Positions 52,460-61,857 of a DNA stretch of 64,000 nt are shown piece by piece. How positions within the stretch are numbered: the stretch's first letter is position 1; every line of letters begins with the position of its first letter. The notes beneath the pieces are model-generated. The model was not told the DNA's origin. It ran no database searches and worked only from the letters and a program-made list of their open reading frames with translations. The stretch lies in assembly GCF_000802245.2 (NCBI RefSeq), contig NZ_CP021080.1, positions 7,192,001 through 7,256,000 on the forward strand, written 5' to 3'. The translations under genes and the position numbers were made by a program. The stretch comes from Streptomyces pluripotens. GTDB taxonomy: Bacteria > Actinomycetota > Actinomycetes > Streptomycetales > Streptomycetaceae.

Positions 52460-53975
52460 GGCCGGCCTCCACTTCTTCCTTCATTGGTGTTGCGGTGACG
52501 GCAAGTGCCATGACCGTGTCCTGGGTCGCCTCGTGCGCGGGAAGTTCGCCCGCGATCCGGCCCTGATTCATGACCAGCACCCGGTCGCTCATGCCGAGCA
52601 CTTCCGGCAGATCGCTGGAGATCATCAGCACCGCTTGGCCCGCGGCGGTCAGTTCGTTGATGAGCTGGTAGATCTCGACCTTGGCGGCTACATCGATGCC
52701 TCGGGTCGGTTCGTCGAGGATCAGCACCTTGGTGTCGGCGAGGAGCCACTTGCCGATGACGACCTTCTGCTGGTTGCCGCCGGACAAGGTGCGCACATGC
52801 TGGCCGAGGCCCGCCATCCGCACGCCGAGTTGCCCGGCGATCCGGGCGGCGGCGGTGCGCTGAGCCCGGCGGTCCACCCAGCCGACACGACTGGCCGCGC
52901 GCAGCGTGACCAGACCGAGGTTCTCCTGCACGGAGGCGTCGAGGACCAGCCCCTGGCCCTTGCGGTCTTCGGGTACCAGGCCGATCCCGGCCGCGGTGGC
53001 GGCGTTGACGTCATGGCGGGGCAGGCGGCGGCCGGCGACCTCGACCGTCCCCGCGTCGTAGGGATCGGCGCCGAAGATCGCCCGGGCGACCTCCGTGCGG
53101 CCCGCGCCGACCAGGCCGGCGATGCCGACGACCTCGCCGGCCCGCACCTCGAAGCCGACGTTGTGGAAGACGCCGTCGCGGGTCAGGCCGGACACCGAGA
53201 GCAGGGGTGCTCCGGGGCCGGCCGACTCACGCGGATACTGCTGCTCGATGGACCGGCCCACCATGAGCCGTACGAGTTCGTTCTGCGGGGTGGAGGCGGG
53301 CACCTGGCCGACGCTCCTGCCGTCGCGGAGCACGGTTACCCGGTCGCCGAGGGCGGCGATCTCCTCCAGATGGTGGGTGATGAAGATGATGCCGACGCCC
53401 TCCTCGCGCAGCCTGCGCACGATCTGGAAGAGCTTCTCCACCTCCTCGGAGGTGAGCACAGCGGTCGGCTCGTCCATGATCAGGACGCGGGCTTCCAGGT
53501 TCAGCGCCTTGGCGATCTCCACCATCTGGAGCCGGGCGATGCCCAGTTCGCGCACCCTGGCTCTCGGGGAAACGCGGATGCCGACCCGGTCGAGGAGCCG
53601 TGCTGCATCCGCCTCCATCCGCTTGCGGTCGATCAAGCCGAAGCGGCGCGGCTGGCGGCCGAGGAAGATGTTCTCGGCGACGGTGAGGTCCGGGACGAGA
53701 TTGAACTCCTGGTAGATCGTGGCGATGCCGAGACGTTCGGCGTCCTGGGCACCGTGGATACGGACCGCCTGCCCTCCGGCGAAGATGCGGCCGGAGTCCG
53801 GTCGGTAGGCACCGGAGAGCATCTTGATCAGGGTGCTCTTGCCGGCACCGTTCTCACCGAGCAGCACATGCACCTCGCCGCGGCGCAGGTCGAAGTCGAC
53901 GCCGTCGAGCGCGACCACACCGGGGAAGGTCTTCCCTATGCCTTCGATTCGCAGCAACTCGTCCGGGTTGCTCAC
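52449..53975 (-). CDS. rbsA: ribose ABC transporter, double ATP-binding subunit
   Basis: 508 residues from GTG 53975 with AAGGAG six bases upstream; it overlaps the rbsR stop (GTGA). Two ABC domains: the first with GENGAGKSTLIKMLSG, LGIARLQMVEIAKAL and VLIMDEPTAVL; the second with degenerate Walker A GLVGAGRTEVARAIFG, LSGGNQQKVVIGKW and VLILDEPTRGIDV, typical for RbsA/MglA. Confidence 0.95.
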   Translation of the reverse strand: MSNPDELLRIEGIGKTFPGVVALDGVDFDLRRGEVHVLLGENGAGKSTLIKMLSGAYRPDSGRIFAGGQAVRIHGAQDAERLGIATIYQEFNLVPDLTVAENIFLGRQPRRFGLIDRKRMEADAARLLDRVGIRVSPRARVRELGIARLQMVEIAKALNLEARVLIMDEPTAVLTSEEVEKLFQIVRRLREEGVGIIFITHHLEEIAALGDRVTVLRDGRSVGQVPASTPQNELVRLMVGRSIEQQYPRESAGPGAPLLSVSGLTRDGVFHNVGFEVRAGEVVGIAGLVGAGRTEVARAIFGADPYDAGTVEVAGRRLPRHDVNAATAAGIGLVPEDRKGQGLVLDASVQENLGLVTLRAASRVGWVDRRAQRTAAARIAGQLGVRMAGLGQHVRTLSGGNQQKVVIGKWLLADTKVLILDEPTRGIDVAAKVEIYQLINELTAAGQAVLMISSDLPEVLGMSDRVLVMNQGRIAGELPAHEATQDTVMALAVTATPMKEEVEAGRDD

Positions 53976-54988
53976 GGTGTGCTCCTTCGGGATTGGGAGG
54001 GCTCGCCGCACGAGCGGCGTACGACGAGGCGGGCGGGGAGGGTGACGGACGTGGACGGCCGCCCCTCGATGCGATCGACCAGGGCCCGTACGGCAGCCCG
54101 GCCCAGCTCACCCGTCGGCTGGGCGATCGCGGTGATCGGCGGATCGGTGTGCACGAACCACGGGACATCGTCGAAGGCCGCGAGGGCGATGTCGTGGGGG
54201 ACACGCATCCCCCGTGCGCGGATCGCGTCCAGGGCACCGAGCGTCATCAGGTTGTCCGCGGCGAAGACCACCTCGGGCGGCTCGGGCAGCCGGAGGAACT
54301 CCTCGGTGACCCGCCGTCCGCTCTCGGCCTGGAAGTCCCCCTGGCCGATGTAGGAGTCCGGCAGTTCGATGCCATACGCGCGCAGGGCCTCTCTGAAGGC
54401 CCCCACGCGTTCCTGGCCGGTCGTGGTCGCCGCTGGACCTGCGATGATCGCGAGCCGCCGGTGCCCGAGCCCGTGCAAATGCGCCACGAGGTCCCGTACG
54501 GCGGCCCGTCCGTCCGTCCGTATGACTGGCACGTCGACACCCGGGATCCACCGGTCGACGAACACCATCGGCGTCCCCGCGCGCGCGGCCTCCAGCATTA
54601 GCGGCGAGCCGCCGTCGGTGGGGGAGACCAACAGGCCGTCGATACGGCGGTCCAGCAGGGTGCGTACATGGTGGTCCTGGAGGTCGGGCCGCTCGTCGGC
54701 GTTGCCGATGATCACGCTGTAGCCGAGCGCGCGTGCCTCCTCCTCGACGGAGCGGGCCAGCTCGGTGAAGTACGGGTTGAGTACGTCGCTGATGACCAGG
54801 CCGAGGGCGTGGGTCTGGTCGGTGCGTAGCGACCGGGCGACGGCGTTCGGACGGTAGCCCAGCGCCTCGACGGCGGTCAGCACGCGCGTGCGTGCGTCCG
54901 CGCTGACCGACGGGTGGTCGTTCAGGACGCGCGACACCGTGGCGACGGACACCCCTGCCTCGGCAGCGACGTCCTTAATGCTTGCCAT
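53972..54988 (-). CDS. rbsR: LacI-family regulator of the ribose operon
   Basis: 338 residues from ATG 54988: MASIKDVAAEAGVSVATVSR is a perfect LacI HTH, followed by the hinge YRPNAVARSLR and a sugar-binding core (GLVISDVLNPYFTELARSVE, GRPSTSVTLPARLVVRRSCG). First gene of its operon, so it is autoregulated. Two matching palindromes sit just upstream. Confidence 0.93.
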   Translation of the reverse strand: MASIKDVAAEAGVSVATVSRVLNDHPSVSADARTRVLTAVEALGYRPNAVARSLRTDQTHALGLVISDVLNPYFTELARSVEEEARALGYSVIIGNADERPDLQDHHVRTLLDRRIDGLLVSPTDGGSPLMLEAARAGTPMVFVDRWIPGVDVPVIRTDGRAAVRDLVAHLHGLGHRRLAIIAGPAATTTGQERVGAFREALRAYGIELPDSYIGQGDFQAESGRRVTEEFLRLPEPPEVVFAADNLMTLGALDAIRARGMRVPHDIALAAFDDVPWFVHTDPPITAIAQPTGELGRAAVRALVDRIEGRPSTSVTLPARLVVRRSCGEPSQSRRSTP

Positions 54989-55006
54989 CGCGGCTCCGCC
55001 CCCTCA

Positions 55007-55055
55007 TGGAATCGATTACATCGTCGTGTTGCAGGAGGGATTGAAATCGATTACA
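55007..55055. promoter_or_regulatory. twin RbsR operators
   Basis: TGGAATCGATTACA (55007-55020) and TGAAATCGATTACA (55042-55055) share the LacI-type palindrome TGWAATCGATTWCA with a central CG. Centres are 35 bp apart, and the nearer one is 19 bases from the rbsR start, well placed for repression when ribose is absent. Confidence 0.82.
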
Positions 55056-55206
55056 CAGGGCCGATGCAAGGGGCCGGAGACTGGCCGAAATCTAATCGTG
55101 ACTGAAGGGTGTCCGGCTCCGTCAGGGGCACGTGATGGTCGTGTGACGGGGTGGTGGGATGGCAGCGGGTGGGTGTCAGCCGGTTATGGGAAGGGATGCC
55201 CGGAAC

Positions 55207-55790
55207 ATCCGGAACGACCAGTCAGGAGAGCGCAGGGCTGCGGGCAGCGGGTCGGCGGATCAAGCTGCTGGACCAGGAGAACGAGGTCCTGCGACGGGCC
55301 GCAGCCCAGCTGTCGCAGGCGCATCTGCCGGGAAGGGATCTACCCGTTCGTGAAGGAGTTGACCGGGGACGGGGTGCCCGTCACGGTTGCGTGCCGGGTG
55401 CTGAAGCTCGCCAGACGGCCCTACCACCGCCGGCTTGACCAGCCGGTGACCGACGCCATGCTGGAGGAGGCGTATCGCACGAACATGCTGCTCGACGCGC
55501 ACCGTGACGACCCGTAGTTCGGCTGCCGCTTCCTGGCCGACGAAGCGCGCGGCGGCGGGGCCATGATGGCGGACTGGACTGCGTGGCGGATCTGCCGGGA
55601 CAACCGCTGGTGGAGCGTGTTCGGCAAGAAGCGCGGCAAGGGCAGGAAGGCCGGGCCCGCTGGTGCACGACGACCTGGTCCGCCGTGTCCGCGCTGCCCC
55701 AGTGGCAGTCGCAGTTATGCTCGTCGGGGTGGGCGGTCATCCCCCGGAAGGTGACTGCCAGGCCATCTATTGCGGCGTCGAGGCGAAGTC
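55207..55790 (+). pseudogene. IS3-family transposase remnant
   Basis: OrfA end GRRIKLLDQENEVLRRAAAQ, then after a frameshift (about 55330) the OrfB start: IYPFVKELTGDGVPVTVACR, VLKLARRPYHRRL, LLDAHRDDP, a TAG at 55515 where Glu is usual (DPEFGYRFLADEA), then RFLADEARGGGAMMADWTAW, RICRDNRWWSVFGKKRGKG and, in another frame, VHDDLVRR. The DDE core is missing. Two frameshifts and one nonsense codon. Confidence 0.7.
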
Positions 55791-55911
55791 GGGCGCGGGA
55801 TCGGTCGAGGTTCATCATGGACGTTCGCCTTCGAGGACTCCGGGAGTTGGCACCGCCCGAAGATCGCTAACTTACCGGGGCAGGCCCCAGCCCGCCATCA
55901 AGATCACAGCG

Positions 55912-56065
55912 TCCCATGCAGGGCGGGCAGGTCGTCTGCGAGGACGCGGTCCATCCATGCGGGCAGTTCCTCGCCCCGTAGATCGCGCATCATGTCGGCG
56001 AAGTCGCCAACGTGGCGTCGAGGCGCGGGCAGGCGGCCCGGATCTCTTTCAGCAGGGTCGGTACA
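55912..56065 (-). pseudogene. ISL3-family transposase C-terminal fragment
   Basis: Minus strand: LLKEIRAACPRLDATL, frameshift near 56000, GDFADMMRDLRGEELPAWMD then RVLADDLPALHGTL and a stop. This corresponds to the LL.EI...CPEL..A..HVR.FA.MM...RG..L..W..AV.ADDLPALHSF region of ISL3 transposases. The same family as the N-terminal fragment at 47585, but not necessarily the same element. Confidence 0.6.
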
Positions 56066-56091
56066 ACGGTTCCTGAGGTTGCGAGGGGAGG

Positions 56092-58869
56092 TCACCGAGC
56101 GTCCTCCAGGTCGCCGACCTGAGACGTGCCCGCCGTGTCGCTCCCAGACAGGGCAGCACTCAGGGCGCCGCGCCGTCGGATACCCAACTTGCGGTAGCTG
56201 TGGGTCAGATGGGTCTCCACGGTGCGCCGGGCCAGATGCAGCAGATCCGCGATCTCCGTGTTGGTGCGTCCCTCCGCGGCCAGTTCGGCGATACGACGCT
56301 CGCTGTCGGTGAGCGCGGCGGCGCCGGTCCGTGTCGCCGCACGTCGCGCGCCGCCCACCCGCAGCGCCTCCTCCGCCAGGTCCCGCAGTCTTACGGCTCC
56401 GTGGCGTTCGGCGAGCACGGCCGCCTCCCGCAGGATGTCGCGGGCACGCGAGGACTCCCCCGAGGCGGTCAGCTGACGGCCCAGGGCCAGCAGCGCCGCA
56501 ACGAGCTCCGGTCCGGCGGGGCCGTCCCGCAGCAGTCGTACCGCCTCCTGACCCAGTTCCAGACCGCGGCGCCCGCCGGTCGCGGTGCCGAGCACGCGCA
56601 GCGCCCGGCCCACGGTGCGGGGGGTGTTCCACACCCGGGCCAGACGCAGTTCCTCCGCGGCCAGGGCGAGCGCCTCCCGCGACACGCCCAGCGCCAGATG
56701 GCATTCGGCGGCGGCCGTGCGCCAGGGAGTGACGACCGGGCTGAAGGCTTCGCGGGCCGACTCGCGCCGACCGCACTCCAGGAAGTCGTGCAGCGCTCCC
56801 GCCGGGTCGCCGTTCGCGGCGCGCAGCCGCCCGCGTGCGTACAGGAACCGGTTCAGCTCCCAGGACTCCGGCGCCGTCCGCAAGTCGAAGGTGTCGGAAA
56901 GGTGTTCGGCCTCAAGGGCTCGACCCGTCTCCACGAGAGCGGTCACCGCGTGCGCATGGGCGTTGGTCGGGGTCGCGGAGACGGGCGGCGGATCGGCCAG
57001 GAGGGTCGCGTAGTCGGCCCGTGCCGCGACGATGTCCATCCGGGTGTTGAGCAGCGCCTCGTGCATGGGGTGCAGAACGTCGGGCCGCTGTCCGGCCAGG
57101 CCGCGCTCCACCAGCAGTTCGGCCTCGTCGAGTTCGTCGGCCCACAGGGCGACCACGGCGGCCGTCCCCAGCAGGTACGGCTCGGACAGCGGGTCGGTCG
57201 GTTCCGCCAGCAGACCGCGCAGGCGCAGCATCGCGTCCTTCGCCGACCTCAGCCCCGCCGTGACCGAGTACTTCACCAGGAACGCGTGACCGGCCGCGCT
57301 GATCGACACCGGCGAGTGCTCGGCCACGTCGGCCAGCCGCTCGTACGCCTCCTGCCGCACCGCCTGGTCCTTGTCGGACAGTTGCAGGCACGCCTGCCGC
57401 AGGATGCGCACCAGGTCCGGACGGTCGGCGAGCCCGTCGTAGAGGGAGCGCAGCACCTCGACCGCCGCGCGGGTCCTGCCCCGCCCGGTCAGCGCGGTCC
57501 CCAGGGCGACCGCGGCACGCACTCGTTCCTGCGGCGGACCAGGCAGCCGCAGGGCCTCGGTCAGCCTCAGGATCGCGGCCGAGGACCCGGGCACCGCGTA
57601 CTCCAGTGACCCCAGCTCGGTCAGCAGACGCTGTCTGACCTCATCGGAGAGGGGCTCGTTCAGGGCGCGGCGCAGGAAGGCCACCGCGTCCTCGATCTGC
57701 CCCTCATGCAACGCCAGCGAAGCGGCGTCCTGAAGCACCGGCAGTGCCCAGGGCGCGTTCACCGCGTCGATGAGTAGTAGTTGACGGGCGACAAGGTCGC
57801 TGGAGGCACCGTGGTGGAGCATCATCTCGGCGGTCGTCCGGTGCGCGGCGCGCCGTCGGGCCGCGGGCACACCGGTGAGCACTGCGTCCCGCAGCAGCGG
57901 ATGGGCGTAGCGGGCGCGGCCCATGTCGTCGGTGCGCAGCAGCCCGAGGCAGGTCATCGCGGTGATCCAGCCCGTGACCCGGGCCGGGTCGGCGTCGGAG
58001 AGTTCGGCGAGGAGGGAGGGTATGTGGACGGCCGAGTGGCCCCCCGTGCCGGGGGCGGGTTTGTGGTTCCAGCCCTCGTCCAGGATCGCCAGCGTCCGCG
58101 CCACCTCTGCTGTGCCCGGCCCGGCGCAGTCCAGCCACCACTGCACGGCCGCCGGAAACGCGCCTGGGTACAGCGCCGCCGAGGTGTCCGGCACGACGGG
58201 ATGGCTTCCGTCAGAGAGGTCGTCCAACAGGGCGCGCAGCAGCAGGGGGTTGCCCGCGCCGGCCCGTACACAGTCCGCGATCCAGGAGTTGTCGGCGTCC
58301 GGGAAGGCCGAGCGGACGGCCGCCACCGCCGAGTCGTCCGACAGCGGGGTCAGGGTGTGGGTGGTGACGAGGGCGGGGGAGAGGGAGTGGGCGAGGCCGG
58401 GTGCGGGCGGATCCACGTCGTACTGGCTGCGTTCGGTGGCCACCAGGACGATGGGCAGCCGGTCTATGAGCCGGACGGTTTCCACCAGCCAGCGGCGGGA
58501 GGCCGGATCGGCCAGGTGTACATCGTCCACGGTGATCAGCAGTGGCGACTCCTCGGCGTACGAGCGCAACGTCCGCCACAGCCCGGCGCCGATCACCCGC
58601 TCGTCGCCGTCTAAGGGCAGATCGGCGAACACCGCGAGGGGGCCGAGGAGTTGCAGGATCGCGGCGAAGGGGACCGCGGCGTCGCCGACGTAGCAGCGTG
58701 CGCGCAGTACGCGCATGCCGTCCTCGGCGGCGGCCTCCAGGACCGTGGTGCGGCCCGTGCCGGTGGCACCGCGCAGCAGGACCAGACGGCCGGCGCCCGC
58801 ACGAGCGCGCTCGGTCGCGGTGGCCAACAGCCGTGCCGCTTCCCGTAGTGCACATGCCGGTCGGGCCAT
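56092..58869 (-). CDS. LAL-family (large LuxR) transcriptional regulator
   Basis: 925 residues. N-terminal AAA-type ATPase: P-loop-like GATGTGRTT at 34-42, in which the usual Lys is Arg, ILQLLGPLAVFADLP, LLITVDDVHLADPASRRWL (Walker B), long TPR-like helical middle, C-terminal LuxR HTH 860-915 (LTDSERRIAELAAEGRTNTE, RRTVETHLTHSYRKLGI). LAL proteins activate secondary-metabolite genes in Streptomyces. Divergent from the LuxR gene at 59162; either or both may control the methyltransferase-aminotransferase-dioxygenase operon. Confidence 0.88.
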   Translation of the reverse strand: MARPACALREAARLLATATERARAGAGRLVLLRGATGTGRTTVLEAAAEDGMRVLRARCYVGDAAVPFAAILQLLGPLAVFADLPLDGDERVIGAGLWRTLRSYAEESPLLITVDDVHLADPASRRWLVETVRLIDRLPIVLVATERSQYDVDPPAPGLAHSLSPALVTTHTLTPLSDDSAVAAVRSAFPDADNSWIADCVRAGAGNPLLLRALLDDLSDGSHPVVPDTSAALYPGAFPAAVQWWLDCAGPGTAEVARTLAILDEGWNHKPAPGTGGHSAVHIPSLLAELSDADPARVTGWITAMTCLGLLRTDDMGRARYAHPLLRDAVLTGVPAARRRAAHRTTAEMMLHHGASSDLVARQLLLIDAVNAPWALPVLQDAASLALHEGQIEDAVAFLRRALNEPLSDEVRQRLLTELGSLEYAVPGSSAAILRLTEALRLPGPPQERVRAAVALGTALTGRGRTRAAVEVLRSLYDGLADRPDLVRILRQACLQLSDKDQAVRQEAYERLADVAEHSPVSISAAGHAFLVKYSVTAGLRSAKDAMLRLRGLLAEPTDPLSEPYLLGTAAVVALWADELDEAELLVERGLAGQRPDVLHPMHEALLNTRMDIVAARADYATLLADPPPVSATPTNAHAHAVTALVETGRALEAEHLSDTFDLRTAPESWELNRFLYARGRLRAANGDPAGALHDFLECGRRESAREAFSPVVTPWRTAAAECHLALGVSREALALAAEELRLARVWNTPRTVGRALRVLGTATGGRRGLELGQEAVRLLRDGPAGPELVAALLALGRQLTASGESSRARDILREAAVLAERHGAVRLRDLAEEALRVGGARRAATRTGAAALTDSERRIAELAAEGRTNTEIADLLHLARRTVETHLTHSYRKLGIRRRGALSAALSGSDTAGTSQVGDLEDAR

Positions 58870-59161
58870 ACCTGCCTCCTTGTATGGACATGAACGTCCT
58901 CACCCACCATGACGGGGGCTCGACCGATATCGATGTCATGCCCATACCGTGAGAAGGGCCACCGTGATCACTTAACTGTACGAGGAACCGGAATGCCGGT
59001 CCCTGCATCACGAATCTCGGTGTCGTGGTTCCGGACCACCGATCTCGTGGTCCGTGTCGTGGTGCTCCACGATTGTGCTGGTCACGGCGCCACACGAGGG
59101 TGGACAACCTTCGCCCGCCTCTGACCCCACAGAAGTGGCGGGCTCGCGGACAGGGGATAAA

Positions 59162-59842
59162 GTGCTCAACTCAATCCGGACCACACATGCCGGCACGGCG
59201 GACGGCACCACCGTGTCGGCGGCCCGGGTGCCCGTGACGGTGTACGCCGGGGACCCGATCTCGCGCGAGGGGGCCATGGCCCAGCTGCGCCGCTACCCGG
59301 ACATGGAACTGCGGGACGCGTCGGCCGCCGGCTCCGGCACGGTGACCCTCTTCATCAGCGACACGCTGGACGAGACCACCCTCACCCGGCTGCGCAAGGT
59401 GGTGCGCAACCAGGGTGCCCGGGCCGTCCTCGTGGTGGGCGCACTGCGCGAGGACGAGTTGCTCGATGTGATCGAGTGCGGAATCGGTGCCATCGTGTGG
59501 CGCCACGAGGCGACGGCCGCCCGCCTGGAGCAGGCCGTACGCGCGGCCGCCCGCGGTGACGGAGACCTGCCCGCGGACCTGCTCGGACGGCTCATCAGCC
59601 AGGTGAGCTCCCTGCACCGGGACTCCGCCGGACGCCCCGGTGTCGCCGCCCCAGGGCTCACACCGCGGGAGGCGGACGTGTTGCGGCTGGTCGCTGACGG
59701 CTTCGACACCGCGGAGATCGCGCGGAAGATGACATACTCCGAACGCACGGTCAAGAACGTCATCCACGGGCTGACCGCGCGGCTGCACCTGCGCAACCGG
59801 GCCCACGCCGTGGCCCACGCCGTCAGGGCGGGCTACATCTGA
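59162..59842 (+). CDS. LuxR-type response-regulator-like protein
   Basis: 226 residues from GTG 59162 (CAGGGGATAAA upstream); ATG 59054 in the same frame would add 36 residues without family similarity. N-terminal 20-120 is a divergent receiver (VTVYAGDPISREGAMAQLRR, LFISDTLDETTLTRLRKV) with weak conservation of the acidic pocket. C-terminal LuxR HTH 155-215 (LTPREADVLRLVADGFDTAE, SERTVKNVIHGLTARL). No sensor kinase adjacent. Paired divergently with the LAL regulator. Confidence 0.83.
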   Translation: MLNSIRTTHAGTADGTTVSAARVPVTVYAGDPISREGAMAQLRRYPDMELRDASAAGSGTVTLFISDTLDETTLTRLRKVVRNQGARAVLVVGALREDELLDVIECGIGAIVWRHEATAARLEQAVRAAARGDGDLPADLLGRLISQVSSLHRDSAGRPGVAAPGLTPREADVLRLVADGFDTAEIARKMTYSERTVKNVIHGLTARLHLRNRAHAVAHAVRAGYI

Positions 59843-61098
59843 TCCGCCGCTGACCGAAGGGGCGGCGCGCGCCGCTTCCGGCGCGCGGTCCGCCCCGAGG
59901 TGGCCCGAGGCGGCCTGAGGCGGTCCGGGCACGTCAGCGAGGTCGGCGCGACGGCGGGGCTGTGGGGCCGGCCGGGATCCGGAGTGCCGACCACAGCGTG
60001 ATCCGCGAGGACGAGCAGGCGCGGGGGCCTGCCGTCGAGCCGTGCCCCGACCCGCGACCGGCCGTGCGGCGCCGCGGACCCGTCGGCGGAACCTGCTCGA
60101 TCGTCGCACGGCATCCATGAGGTCGAGCGGGCCCGCCGACACGGCCGTGCCGTCGTGAACGACGAACGGGACGTCGTGGTGACAGCGGAGCCGGCCGCCG
60201 CGCTGACGGGACTGCCGCGCCCTCGTGACTCGGGCACGGGACAGGCGGACAATGAATTCCCGTACGCATAGGTGACGTTGACGGGACAGCTCCTGAAGGG
60301 GAGTCATCCTCCGTGTGCCGTAGAGGCGTTGCTTGAGTAGCTCTGCCCTCCCGATCGCCTTCGCGTACGGCCGTGCGGCGCCGGAGTTCCCGGGAGGGCG
60401 CCGACCGGGCCCGCCCCGGGCGGCGGTCTCTGCGAAGGCTCTCCCGGTACCCCGCACATGGTGGTCCTGGCGGCGGGGCCGCTCGTCGGCTGCCTCCTGC
60501 ACTCGTCCCCCGCCACGGAGCCGTCGCGGCCTGAACGGACCGGGCGGGGCGGCCTCGTCGGCTTCCGGATCGGTCTCCCCTTCCGCGCGGTTCCGGGTCA
60601 TGCGGAACGTCCTGCGAGGGTCTCGCGGTGGCGTACGGGCACGTGCCGGACCGCGTCGGCCCGAGGGGAGATCCCCGCTCGACAGCCGCGGGTTCCGTGC
60701 GCCGATGCGCGAGTCGCGAGGCGGGACCGCGCACGACCCGCCCCGGATCCCCCTCGCAGGTGGTCGGAATGGTATCGACGGTGCGGGGTAACGAACCTGA
60801 CGGAGCGTGACCGACCGGACAGGATTCTGCGGCGTCACCTCGATCACCGCACCCAGGACCGGGACCCGGTGCGTTGCCCCTGCGGCACGTGTACGTGCAC
60901 CGACTTGCCCGAGAAGTCCGTACGGACGGACATTGTTGGCGATCCCGATCCGCGTAAGAATCGCTGCACCGCGATCACAGCGCGTGGCTGGTAACGCTTC
61001 AACGCGGGATTCTCCTTCGGCGGTCGAACACAGGACGACCCGCATGCCGAGCGGATCCGCGTAATGGCTCTGCCGGTTCGATCAAACCTAGGTAGGTG
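59843..61098. other. 1.25-kb gap without a convincing gene
   Basis: Frames are open on both strands but none has both a ribosome site and a recognisable product. An 11-bp direct repeat GATCCGCGTAA occurs at 60947-60957 and 61054-61064, 107 bp apart and in the 150 bases before the methyltransferase gene, so it may be a binding site. I see no tRNA or riboswitch. Confidence 0.45.
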
Positions 61099-61857
61099 AT
61101 GATGAACCCGGATTTCTACTCGCGGGTTGCTGACGAGTTCGGCGAATACACCAGCGGGGATCTGCGTACCGACGTCTTCCCGGACGGTGATCCGGAGGCC
61201 GTGTTCGACGAGCTGGCGAGGGGCCTGGGCGGTCCCGGTGCCCGACTGGTCGATGTCGGCTGTGCCGACGGGCGCAACCTCCTGAGGATCGCCCCGGCGT
61301 TCGGCAGCGTGCTCGGCATCGACATGTCCGCGTCCATGCGGGACTCCGCAGAGCGCAAGCGCGCCGAGGCGGGCCTGGGCGACGTCAGGTTCGAGCTGCG
61401 CGACGCTTCGCGTACCGGCCTTCCCGACGGCGAGGCCGACGTCCTCACGTGCCGGCGTGGGCCGTTGTTCCCGGGGGAGTTCCGCAGGGTGCTCAAGCCC
61501 GGCGGTCATCTGATCTACATGGGCATCGGCGAGACGGACGTCCGCGAGCTGAAGGAGACCTTCGGCCGGGGCCAGCTCTACGGCCGCTGGGACGGCAGGC
61601 CGGTGATGGACGAAGTGGTCGAGGAGCTCACCGCCGCCGGCTTCGCGGTGGTGCTGGAGAAGGCTTTCCGGACCGAGGAGTTCTACCACTCGCCGGTCGA
61701 GCTCGACAGGTTCCTGCGCCAGGTGCCGATCTTCGAGGACTACGACACGGTGGCGGACCGGGTTCCGTTCGAGCGCTATGCGGCGTCGGCAGGCAGCGAC
61801 CGTGGTGTCCGGCTCGACCGGCACTGGTTCGTGGTCCAGGCACGGAGGACGACATGA
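61099..61857 (+). CDS. SAM-dependent methyltransferase
   Basis: 252 residues from ATG 61099; three in-frame starts GTG-ATG-ATG lie at 61096-61104 after AGGTAGG, so the exact one is uncertain. Rossmann class I fold: motif I RLVDVGCADGRNLLRIA at about 50-66, acidic motif LGIDMSASM, VRFELRDASR, and post-motif FRRVLKPGGHLIYMGIGE. First gene of an operon with an aminotransferase (overlap ATGA) and a dioxygenase. Substrate unknown, perhaps the amino acid made by the next enzymes. Confidence 0.83.
   Translation: MMNPDFYSRVADEFGEYTSGDLRTDVFPDGDPEAVFDELARGLGGPGARLVDVGCADGRNLLRIAPAFGSVLGIDMSASMRDSAERKRAEAGLGDVRFELRDASRTGLPDGEADVLTCRRGPLFPGEFRRVLKPGGHLIYMGIGETDVRELKETFGRGQLYGRWDGRPVMDEVVEELTAAGFAVVLEKAFRTEEFYHSPVELDRFLRQVPIFEDYDTVADRVPFERYAASAGSDRGVRLDRHWFVVQARRTT

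Noticed and set aside
59171..61045. Long minus-strand frame over the regulator and the gap
   Set aside because: Covers the LuxR gene in antisense, has no ribosome site or domain, and is Arg/Gly-rich as expected of GC-driven open frames.
61060..61098. tRNA-like T-loop GGTTCGATC near 61075
   Set aside because: No acceptor, anticodon or D arms can be folded around it.
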